From the NCBI GenBank assembly GCA_038056915.1, contig JBBUEO010000037.1:1-23063 (forward strand): 23,063 nucleotides of DNA, in the 5' to 3' direction. Of the stretch, positions 14,446-21,510 are shown piece after piece. The stretch comes from JBBUEO01 sp038056915 (GTDB lineage: Bacteria; Patescibacteriota; UBA1384; UBA12157; JAENIV01). The notes beneath the pieces are model-generated. The model worked only from the letters and a program-made list of their open reading frames with translations. It had not been told where the DNA came from and ran no database searches. Position 1 is the first letter of the stretch; the number at the start of each line of letters is the position of its first letter. The translations under genes and the position numbers were made by a program.

Positions 14446-14468
14446 AATCAGCCTATTTTTAGGATGAT
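14440..14468 (+). promoter_or_regulatory. Promoter of the sugar-phosphotransferase gene, -35 box inside the repeat
   Basis: TTGACA (14440-14445) is a perfect -35 hexamer formed by the last bases of the array's inverted repeat. At 17 bp lies GATGAT (14463-14468), matching the -10 consensus at four of six positions. Predicted start near 14475, followed by AAGG and ATG at 14488. A TATATT slightly further on is too far from the -35 box. Confidence 0.55.
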
Positions 14469-14487
14469 ATATTGTACTAAGGTAAAC

Positions 14488-15816
14488 ATGAGAAAAAATA
14501 GGACGTTGCTAAAAATTATCAATTTATTTTGTGATGCCGGAATTATTATCTTAATAATTTTATTTTTGGATAGTCCTTTTATTTTTGGTTTAATTTTTTT
14601 AACTACCACAATTTTAGTTTTGTTTTTTTTAAAACTTTATACCACTCGTTTTCAATCATTCATTAAAGATATCGGGATTATTATTGTTGGTATAATTTTC
14701 GCTTTTTCTTTGACAATCACCTTGAATTTTTTATTTATTAATATTAATTTATCAACTATCCAAGGTCTAAATATCTTATTTATATCTGCTGGCGCGTTGA
14801 TTATTTTTCATTTATTATTTAAAATTATTGAAGTCTTACTTATTAGATTTAAAAAATGGCAGTTTAGAATTATAATTTTTGGCTATAGCCAGAGCGCAAA
14901 GCGTTTAATTGAGAATTTTAAGGGTCAAAATGCAATTAAAGTAGTTGGAATTGTTGATAATATTATAAAAAAAGGCACTGATATCAATGGGGTAAAAGTA
15001 TTGGGGAAATTAAACGAAATTGAAAAAATCATTAAAATTGAAAAAATTGACCAAATATTCCAGGCAAGTCAGACAGAACAAACGATAAATTTGTTAAATA
15101 TTGCTTGGAAAAACAAGGTAGAACTAAAAATTCTCCCTAATTTACTGGGCGTTTACCGCGATAAAATTGAGGGGGAGGAAATATTTGGCACATCCGTTTT
15201 AAGGGTTTCCCCAACCGCGGTTATCGGCTGGCGAGGAGAGATAAAAAGAATTTTTGATATTATCGCGGCAATGATAATTTTATTAATTTTATTCCCATTA
15301 ATATTAGTAAATTTTTTTCGATTAAAAATTATTTTTCCTCAAAAATCAACTATTTTAGGACAAAAAAGATATAATGGCTTCAAGCAGAAAGAATTTGAAC
15401 TCCTGCATTTTAGAGACGCTGATATTTTAAAGCCTAATCTAATTACTAAAAACTATTATAAAAATACTTATATGTTACAAAAAAAACGTCATCAAAGTCA
15501 TAAAAAATCTTTTAGAAAATTTTGGCAAATTCTTGCTCAAACCCCCGAGCTATTAAATGTTTTTTTAGGCGATATTAGTCTTATTGGTCCACGGCCGCCG
15601 TACAAAATCGAGGCTCAAAATTACCAAGATTTTTATTTAAAAAGATTCATTATTAAACCCGGATTAATTAGTCCAGCAACCTTAACAGGGCAGAATCAGA
15701 GCTTTGAATCTATGATTGAGGCAGAATATCTCTATATTGAAAAATGGTCGCTTTTATTGGACATAAAACTGTTATTTTTCAGTTTTGCATATTTAGTCAA
15801 GAGGATTTTACTTTGA
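14488..15816 (+). CDS. Polyprenyl-phosphate sugar-phosphotransferase homologue with altered catalytic dyad
   Basis: Member of the WbaP/CpsE-like family that normally moves a sugar phosphate from a nucleotide sugar to a membrane polyprenyl phosphate, starting glycan assembly. Four N-terminal membrane helices (about residues 10-120) precede a Rossmann-like CoA-binding-type domain (RIIIFGYSQSAKRLIENF onward, 127-220). The catalytic-domain membrane segment EIKRIFDIIAAMIILLIL starts at 251. Family landmarks remain: GQKRYNGF (291-298), FRD (308-310), LLNVFLGDISLIGPRPP (355-371). But the place of the conserved S-L-D-E-L-P reads ILAQTP (348-353), so the catalytic Asp-Glu pair is Ala350-Gln351, and the segment before it is unusually long and Lys-rich. 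ATG at 14488 with AAGG is preferred over an in-frame TTG at 14440 that lies in the repeat. The next gene's start overlaps its stop. Confidence 0.85.
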   Translation: MRKNRTLLKIINLFCDAGIIILIILFLDSPFIFGLIFLTTTILVLFFLKLYTTRFQSFIKDIGIIIVGIIFAFSLTITLNFLFININLSTIQGLNILFISAGALIIFHLLFKIIEVLLIRFKKWQFRIIIFGYSQSAKRLIENFKGQNAIKVVGIVDNIIKKGTDINGVKVLGKLNEIEKIIKIEKIDQIFQASQTEQTINLLNIAWKNKVELKILPNLLGVYRDKIEGEEIFGTSVLRVSPTAVIGWRGEIKRIFDIIAAMIILLILFPLILVNFFRLKIIFPQKSTILGQKRYNGFKQKEFELLHFRDADILKPNLITKNYYKNTYMLQKKRHQSHKKSFRKFWQILAQTPELLNVFLGDISLIGPRPPYKIEAQNYQDFYLKRFIIKPGLISPATLTGQNQSFESMIEAEYLYIEKWSLLLDIKLLFFSFAYLVKRILL

Positions 15817-16751
15817 AAGCCATAATATTAGCTGGCGGCAAAGCCACCCGCCTTTGGCCGCTGACCGAAAAATTTGCCAAACCCTTGCTAATTGTTAATG
15901 GTAAACCCTTAATATCCCATATTATTGATAATATTCCTACAGATATTGATTGTCTTGTTTCCACTATCAGGGAATTTAATAAAGACTTTTCATTATGGGC
16001 AAAAAAATACCATCCCGATCGTAAAATTGAAATTTTTCTGGAAAAAATTCCTAAAAATTTAAATAAAATAGGGGCATTAAAAGCCATCGATATTGTTATC
16101 AAAAACAAAAAAATTAAAGAAGATATTTTAGTAGTGGCGGCGGACAATTACTTTTCCTTTAAAATCAGCGATTTTTTGAAAAAATTTAAAGGAAAAACCG
16201 CTGTCGGCGCCTACGATATTAAAAGTTTAACCGAAGCAAGAAAATTTGGAGTATTGTTAGTTGACAGAAAAAATCGAATTATTAGTTTTAAAGAAAAACC
16301 ATTGCATCCAGAAAGCAGTTTAGTAAGCACTGCCTGTTACCTTATCCCAGCTAAATTTCACCAGCCTTTAAGCGAAATTGCCGCTGAATTTCCTGACAAT
16401 ATCGGGATTTTTATCGAAGAATTTTTAAAGCGGGGGCTGCCGGTTTACGCATTTCGTTTTAGCAATCAATGGTATGATATTGGTTCTTACGAATCCTATC
16501 TTGCCCTTCATCAAAAAGAAAAAAAACAAATTATTTTAAACAAAACTAAAAATTGCCAATTATTCGGCTCAATTTATATTGGACAAAAATCAATGATAGC
16601 TAACACGGTGATTGTTGATTCGGTAGTTATGGATAAATGTCAAATTGAAAATTGTACTTTAAGAAATACAGTTATTGCCGATGGGGCAAAGCTTAAAAAT
16701 ATTGATTTAGAAAATAAAATAATTCCCCAGAATACCATTCTCATAGGTTAA
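15813..16751 (+). CDS. Sugar-1-phosphate nucleotidylyltransferase
   Basis: Makes a nucleotide sugar from a sugar 1-phosphate and an NTP. The N-terminal signature KAIILAGGKATRLWPLTEKF with AKPLL gives Gly8-Gly9, Arg13 and Lys23 of the nucleotide-binding loop. VVAADNYF carries the metal-binding Asp, and FKEKP the sugar-site Glu-Lys. The C-terminus (about 245-312) has hexapeptide-like repeats ending in a short left-handed helix (GSIYIGQKSMI, ADGAKLKNIDL). Length 312 is typical of the short glucose-1-phosphate thymidylyl/uridylyl-like group; exact substrate unclear. The frame is open back to 15744, but the natural start is TTG at 15813, which shares bases with the upstream TGA (TTGA) and has AGAGG about 8 nt before it. 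It should feed the neighbouring epimerase and glycosyltransferases. Confidence 0.85.
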   Translation: MKAIILAGGKATRLWPLTEKFAKPLLIVNGKPLISHIIDNIPTDIDCLVSTIREFNKDFSLWAKKYHPDRKIEIFLEKIPKNLNKIGALKAIDIVIKNKKIKEDILVVAADNYFSFKISDFLKKFKGKTAVGAYDIKSLTEARKFGVLLVDRKNRIISFKEKPLHPESSLVSTACYLIPAKFHQPLSEIAAEFPDNIGIFIEEFLKRGLPVYAFRFSNQWYDIGSYESYLALHQKEKKQIILNKTKNCQLFGSIYIGQKSMIANTVIVDSVVMDKCQIENCTLRNTVIADGAKLKNIDLENKIIPQNTILIG

Positions 16752-16758
16752 TTTGAAT

Positions 16759-16786
16759 TTGACACCATTATTTGTTAAGCTAAAAT
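16759..16786 (+). promoter_or_regulatory. Promoter upstream of the epimerase-pgi-eno-gpmI genes
   Basis: TTGACA (16759-16764) and TAAAAT (16781-16786) are spaced by 16 bp in the only spacer (57 bp) of this gene run. Predicted start near 16793, which gives a short leader before ATG at 16809 and makes the upstream ATG at 16794 an unlikely start. Confidence 0.75.
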
Positions 16787-16808
16787 AAGTAAAATGAAAG
16801 GAAGTTTA

Positions 16809-17756
16809 ATGAAAATCCTTATTACCGGAGGAGCCGGTTTTATTGGTTCAAATGCTGCCAGCATTTTGCAAAGTAAAGGATATCATATTATTGCCTTTGA
16901 CAATTTAAGTTTGGGAAAAAAAGAAAATCTCGATAAGAAAGTTATCTTTATTAAAGGCGATGTTGAAAATGCCGCTGACTTAAAAAATCTGCCGGCAGGA
17001 ATTGAGTATATTATTCATTTGGCGGCCGCTTCTTCGGCGCCTATGTTTGAAAATGATCTTATTGGTTCCTATAAAAACAATTGTATTGGCTTTTTGAATA
17101 TTTTAGAATACGCTCGAGTAAAAAAAATCAAAAAAGTCATTTTTGCCTCCACTTCCTCAATTTATGGCGATAATCCAACCCCATTAAAAGAGAATCAGCC
17201 AGTTACTCCGCCAAATTTTTATTCGGTGACTAAGCATACTATGGAGGAAACCGCTTATGTTTATAGTCAATTATATAATTTAGAAATTATCGGTTTTCGA
17301 TTTATGAGCATTTATGGACTTCATGAGGAACATAAGGGCAGATTCGCTAATTTAGTCAGCCAATTTATTTGGGAAATTGATAAGAATCAATCGCCAATTC
17401 TCTATGGTAACGGCACCCAAGAGCGCGATTTTACCAATGTTGCTGATGTCGTGGCGGTATTTGAATCCATAATTAAAAAAGATAAAAAATATGGCTTTAC
17501 CGTCTTTAATATTGGTACGGCTAAATCATATAATTTAATAACCTTAGTAAAAATTATTAATCAAGTATTCCAAAAAAATATTCCTCCTAAATTTATCAAA
17601 AGTCCATTAAAATGGACCGCCAAAGAGCAACTGGCGGATTTAACTAAAATAAAAAAAGAATTAAATTATCAGCCTAAAATATCACTTGAGCAAGGAATCA
17701 GCGAAATTATTAACAATATTAAAAGGAGAGGTTTAAAAGGAGAGGATGAGAATTGA
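16809..17756 (+). CDS. NAD-dependent sugar epimerase/dehydratase (UDP-glucose 4-epimerase-like)
   Basis: Extended short-chain dehydrogenase acting on a nucleotide sugar, converting it to an epimer or dehydrating it. The Rossmann motif GGAGFIG (7-13) follows the first strand, and acidic Asp31 in AFDNLS is typical of NAD preference. The catalytic set is Thr115 or Ser116 in FASTSSIYG with Tyr138 and Lys142 in YSVTK. RDFTNVADVV (substrate and oligomer region) is present. Length 315 suits GalE-like enzymes; substrate not certain. I prefer ATG at 16809 because AAAGGAAG sits 4-5 nt upstream, whereas ATG at 16794 has nothing and coincides with the predicted transcript start. Its 3' end overlaps pgi by 11 bp. 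Confidence 0.9.
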   Translation: MKILITGGAGFIGSNAASILQSKGYHIIAFDNLSLGKKENLDKKVIFIKGDVENAADLKNLPAGIEYIIHLAAASSAPMFENDLIGSYKNNCIGFLNILEYARVKKIKKVIFASTSSIYGDNPTPLKENQPVTPPNFYSVTKHTMEETAYVYSQLYNLEIIGFRFMSIYGLHEEHKGRFANLVSQFIWEIDKNQSPILYGNGTQERDFTNVADVVAVFESIIKKDKKYGFTVFNIGTAKSYNLITLVKIINQVFQKNIPPKFIKSPLKWTAKEQLADLTKIKKELNYQPKISLEQGISEIINNIKRRGLKGEDEN

Positions 17757-18960
17757 TTTAAAATTTTATAATCTTGATATTGATCAAAAAGCTATTGAAA
17801 AGAAAGCTCTACAATTTTCTTTAGATCCGGTACCGGATTTTGTTTCTTACCAAGAAGATTTTGATAATTTAAAAAAAATTTTAGATCCTTGTTTAAAATA
17901 TGAAAATTTGATAATTATCGGCAACGGCGGGTCGATTAATTCCTTTCTTTCTTTTGAAGGGATGCTTGGTACCAACAAAAAAGTATTTGTTTTAGATACC
18001 GTTGAACCTGATGTTTTAAATAATCTTATTCGACTTTACCCCAAAACCAATACCCTGATTATGTCAATTTCCAAATCTGGCGAAACAATCTCGGTCATTG
18101 AAAATACTCTTTATTTTGTCAATTTAGGCTATCAAGGAATAGCGATAACAAATAAAAATCAAGGGTCGCTATCGCAAATTGCTAAAAAACTATTTTGGCC
18201 AATAATTCATCATCCAGAAATTTCCGGTCGCTATACAGGCCATACCTCCAGTGGTTTTGCTCCCGCCTATTTTTCGGGGATGCCGATTGAAAAAATTAAC
18301 CAGGGAGTAATTGATTTCTTTAATTCATCGGCAATAAAAACTAGTAAACCAGATTTAGCCTTGATACTATCTTTGCTTTTATTTCAAGCCGAAAAACAAG
18401 GCTTTATCGAGATTTTTTTATCCGTTTATTCTAATTTTTTAGGGGCATTTATTAGATTAATTGATCAGCTTTTTCATGAAAGTTTTGCCAAAGATGATAA
18501 AGGTATGAGCGTCATTGCCGGCATTGGACCAGAAACTCAACATCATTCAATTCAGCGGTATTTTGGCGGCCCCAAAAATATGGTTGGCTTATTCACAATT
18601 TTAGAAAAACAAAATCAAGATCTTAAAATAAATATTTCTAATAATCTAAAAGATATTAGCTATAAAAATAAAACTCTCGATATTTTTAATAATCTTTTTT
18701 TATCTCGATCCTTATTTCTTGAAGCCCAAGGAACAATTCAAGATTCAATAAATTCTCATCTGCCAACAATAGTTATGAGTATCAAAGATAGGAATCCTGA
18801 AACTGTTGGCGAATTATTGGCCTTTTTCCAATTAGTTGCTTACTATTCATCAAAATTGCGTGGGGTTGATCCTTTTAACCAACCTGAAGTAGAAGAAAGT
18901 AAAAATATAACTTTTGAGCAAATTATCAAGGAGGGTTATGAGCACAATAAAAGATATTGA
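17746..18960 (+). CDS. pgi: Glucose-6-phosphate isomerase
   Basis: Interconverts glucose 6-phosphate and fructose 6-phosphate, linking sugar-nucleotide supply with glycolysis. SIS-fold landmarks: GNGGS (59-63), phosphate-binding SKSGET (109-114), SGRYTGHTSSGFAPAYFSG (160-178), Glu245 in QLFHESFAK, His-containing GPETQHHSIQRYFGGP (261-276) and the catalytic Lys386 in PFNQPEVEESK. At 404 residues it is shorter than the usual bacterial enzyme (about 450 or more) and the motifs are divergent, as often in this lineage. AGGAG lies just before the ATG inside the end of the epimerase gene. It overlaps the next gene, enolase, by 23 bp: enolase starts at 18938. Confidence 0.92.
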   Translation: MRIDLKFYNLDIDQKAIEKKALQFSLDPVPDFVSYQEDFDNLKKILDPCLKYENLIIIGNGGSINSFLSFEGMLGTNKKVFVLDTVEPDVLNNLIRLYPKTNTLIMSISKSGETISVIENTLYFVNLGYQGIAITNKNQGSLSQIAKKLFWPIIHHPEISGRYTGHTSSGFAPAYFSGMPIEKINQGVIDFFNSSAIKTSKPDLALILSLLLFQAEKQGFIEIFLSVYSNFLGAFIRLIDQLFHESFAKDDKGMSVIAGIGPETQHHSIQRYFGGPKNMVGLFTILEKQNQDLKINISNNLKDISYKNKTLDIFNNLFLSRSLFLEAQGTIQDSINSHLPTIVMSIKDRNPETVGELLAFFQLVAYYSSKLRGVDPFNQPEVEESKNITFEQIIKEGYEHNKRY

Positions 18961-20101
18961 AGCCCAAATCATCAATGATTCGCGGGGAATGCCGACAATA
19001 GAGGTTAAAATTCGTACTCAAAGCGGGGCGAGTGGAATTGCCTCGGTTCCTTCAGGAACATCCACCGGCAAAAAAGAAGCCACTTTGGTTGATCCCAAAG
19101 TTGGATGTGAAAATATTAACAAAATCATCGCTCCTAAATTAATTGGTATGGATATTCAAAAACAGGCTGAAATTGATCAAACAATGGTTGAACTAGATGG
19201 CACCGAAGAAAAATCTCAACTGGGAGCTAATGCCATTTTAGGGGTTTCGCTGGCAACAGCTAGAACTGCGGCTAATTTCTTAAAAATACCTTTATACCAA
19301 TATTTAAACCAGTATTTTTGTCAAATTTCCGGGGTTGAACTTAAACCAGCAGTTCCCACACCGATGATGGTAATGATTTGTGGCGGAAAACACGGGGGCA
19401 ATAAATTGTGCATCCAAGAATTTTTAATCATCTCGCAAGTCAAAAATGGTATAAAAATTTGGCACCAAATCGAAAAAATTCTTCATAACCGTAAAATTCA
19501 ATTCAAAATCGGCTTAGAAGGCGCTTTTTCCCCTGATATTGTTTATGATGAAGAGGCCTTAGAAATTATTGTCCAAGGGCTCTCAGAGGCTGGTTTTCAA
19601 AATGGCCACGAGGTTTTTTTAGGTTTAGATATTGCAGGTAATCACTGTCATATAAGCAACGAAGAAATTTTGAAATTACACAAAAAATATAATATTTTTT
19701 CGATAGAAGATCCATTTGGGGAATATGATTGGGAAAAATTCGGACAACTAAAACTTGAACTTGAAGAGGGATCAAAAGATTTCCTTCTTTTAGGCGATGA
19801 TTTATTCGCTACCCATAAAAAACTTCTGCAAAAAGGGATCAATAACCTGGTTGCTAACGGTATTATTATTAAAGTAAATCAAGTTGGCACTTTGACTGAA
19901 ACTTTGGAAGTTATCGCCTTAGCCAAAAAGGCTGATTATACTCATGTTGTCTCTCACCGATCAGGAGAAACAAATGATACTTTTATTGCTGATTTAGCGG
20001 TTGCCACCGCAGCTAAATTTATTAAATCTGGCGCCCCGATCCCAAAGGAAAGGCTGCTTAAATATCAGCGATTAGAAGAAATTCAAAGAGAGTTTAAATG
20101 A
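18938..20101 (+). CDS. eno: Enolase, short divergent form
   Basis: Converts 2-phosphoglycerate to phosphoenolpyruvate, also the substrate MurA uses. The key residues are all identifiable: His152 (GGKHGGN), Glu161 (QEF), Glu194 (IGLEGAFSP), metal ligands Asp231, Glu257 (SIEDPF) and Asp287 (GDDLF), Lys312 (IKVNQVGTLTE), His340 in SHRSGET and Lys363 (FIKSG). At 387 residues it is about 30-40 shorter than usual; the first mobile loop after SGTSTG and the region before GLEG are trimmed, and GDEGGF reads GLEGAF. The frame opens at 18914, but ATG at 18938 has AAGGAGGG directly upstream. It overlaps pgi by 23 bp and shares ATGA with the first gpmI. Confidence 0.93.
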   Translation: MSTIKDIEAQIINDSRGMPTIEVKIRTQSGASGIASVPSGTSTGKKEATLVDPKVGCENINKIIAPKLIGMDIQKQAEIDQTMVELDGTEEKSQLGANAILGVSLATARTAANFLKIPLYQYLNQYFCQISGVELKPAVPTPMMVMICGGKHGGNKLCIQEFLIISQVKNGIKIWHQIEKILHNRKIQFKIGLEGAFSPDIVYDEEALEIIVQGLSEAGFQNGHEVFLGLDIAGNHCHISNEEILKLHKKYNIFSIEDPFGEYDWEKFGQLKLELEEGSKDFLLLGDDLFATHKKLLQKGINNLVANGIIIKVNQVGTLTETLEVIALAKKADYTHVVSHRSGETNDTFIADLAVATAAKFIKSGAPIPKERLLKYQRLEEIQREFK

Positions 20102-21501
20102 ATCCCTTAGTTTTAGTCGTTTTGGACGGCTGGGGCTTAAATCCCTTATTTGATGGAAATCCAACCTTGCAGGTCGCTACTCCTTATTTTGATTATTTAT
20201 TAAAAAACTATCCCCATACCGGACTTCATGCCTCCGGGGAAGAGGTTGGATTATCTTGGGCAGAAATGGGAAATTCGGAAGTCGGTCACTTAAATTTAGG
20301 CTGCGGAAGAATTATTATGCAAAATCTACCTCGAATTAATCAGTCAATTGAAGACAAATCATTTTTTAGTAATCCCGAATTGCTTTCAGCCTTTGAGTTT
20401 GCCAAAACTCATCACTCTAACGTCCATTTGATTGGTTTGGCATCAGCCGGCGGGGTTCATTCACACTTAAATCATCTTTTGGCTNNNNNNNNNNNNNNNN
20501 NNNNNNNNNNNNNNNNNNNNNNNNNNNNNNNNNNNNNNNNNNNNNNNNNNNNNNNNNNNNNNNNNNNNNNNNNNNNNNNNNNNNCTGCTTACGATCAAGG
20601 TCAAAGCGATGAATTTATTAAACCTTTGACAATCAAAGATACCCCAAGAATTTCCGATAATGATGCAATTATTTTGTTTAATTATCGTCCTGATCGGATG
20701 AAACAATTATCGACCAGTATAATTGATATTGATTTTAAGTCTTTTGATCGGCATAAAATTTTGAAAAATATTTTTTTTGTTTCATTTACTAATTACGGTT
20801 TTGAACCGCAGCCTCAAGTTAAGGTGGCTTTTTTCGCCGAAAAAATTACAAACCAGCTGGCTAAAATAATTGCTGAAAATAATTTAGTTCAACTTCATTT
20901 AGCAGAAACCGAAAAATATCCTCATGTAACCTACTTTTTCAATGGAGGTACCGAAAAACCCTTCCCCAAAGAAATCAGGTCATTAATCCCCTCTCCCAAA
21001 GTTGCAACCTATGATTTAAGTCCTCAAATGAACGCTAAACAAGTTGCTGACAGTTTTGAAAAAATTTTTGATCAAGATAAACCTGTTTTTACCGTTATGA
21101 ATTTTGCTAACCCGGATATGGTTGGTCATACCGGCAATATGGAAGCTGTTAAAAAAGCAATCATTACTGTTGATAAGTGTCTAAAACAAGTTAGTGAAAA
21201 GGTTTTTAGTCATTCTGGAAGATTAGTGGTGACTGCGGATCACGGTAATGCTGAACAAATAATTAATCCGGAGACCGGCGAAATTGACAAAGAACACACC
21301 ACCAACCCAGTTCCTCTTATCCTGGGAATTGAAGAAAAACGCTTTAGGGAATTAAAAACTATTGATTTGAATTATAAAATGAATTATGCTGCTCTTGAGC
21401 CAACAGGTGTTTTAGCAGATGTCACTTCAACAATTTTAGATCTGTTAGGTTTACCGATTCCGGCAGATATGTCCGGTAGATCATTAAAAGATGTTATTTA
21501 G
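20098..21501 (+). CDS. gpmI: Phosphoglycerate mutase, cofactor-independent, copy 1 (interrupted by gap)
   Basis: Interconverts 3- and 2-phosphoglycerate through a phosphoserine and two Mn ions. Present: Asp10 in LDGWG, nucleophile Ser60 in GNSEVGHLN, GGVHSH, FNYRPDR, HVTYFFNGG, NFANPDMVGHTG, TADHGNAE and EHTTNPVP. The 100-N gap (20485-20584) falls between GGVHSHLNHLLA and AYDQGQSDEF and removes the part holding DGRDT and GRYYAMDRD in copy 2. In copy 2 this interval is 91 residues, so about 271 nt are probably missing; 271 and 100 leave the same frame, and the flanks are in frame, so the gene is likely intact (about 524 aa). GLASAGGVHSH has Ala where Asp is usual. Its ATG overlaps the enolase stop (ATGA). 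Confidence 0.92.
   Translation: MNPLVLVVLDGWGLNPLFDGNPTLQVATPYFDYLLKNYPHTGLHASGEEVGLSWAEMGNSEVGHLNLGCGRIIMQNLPRINQSIEDKSFFSNPELLSAFEFAKTHHSNVHLIGLASAGGVHSHLNHLLAXXXXXXXXXXXXXXXXXXXXXXXXXXXXXXXXXXAYDQGQSDEFIKPLTIKDTPRISDNDAIILFNYRPDRMKQLSTSIIDIDFKSFDRHKILKNIFFVSFTNYGFEPQPQVKVAFFAEKITNQLAKIIAENNLVQLHLAETEKYPHVTYFFNGGTEKPFPKEIRSLIPSPKVATYDLSPQMNAKQVADSFEKIFDQDKPVFTVMNFANPDMVGHTGNMEAVKKAIITVDKCLKQVSEKVFSHSGRLVVTADHGNAEQIINPETGEIDKEHTTNPVPLILGIEEKRFRELKTIDLNYKMNYAALEPTGVLADVTSTILDLLGLPIPADMSGRSLKDVI
20485..20584. other. Assembly gap (100 N) inside gpmI copy 1
   Basis: Placeholder of exactly 100 N. Comparison with the adjacent second gpmI predicts about 271 missing bases. A collapsed or broken assembly at a segment shared by the tandem genes is a possible cause. 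Confidence 0.95.
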
Positions 21502-21510
21502 TAGGTTAAA

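Noticed and set aside
14075..14446. Minus-strand 123-codon and plus-strand 103-codon (14084-14395) ORFs
   Set aside because: They cover the palindrome array and the end of the 164-aa gene in other frames, have no ribosome site, and their composition follows the repeats.
14440..14487. TTG start extending the sugar-phosphotransferase by 16 residues
   Set aside because: The extension lies in the repeat and promoter region; ATG at 14488 has its own AAGG site.
15744..15812. 23-residue N-terminal extension of the nucleotidylyltransferase
   Set aside because: It would lie wholly inside the upstream gene, and the family signature begins right after TTG at 15813.
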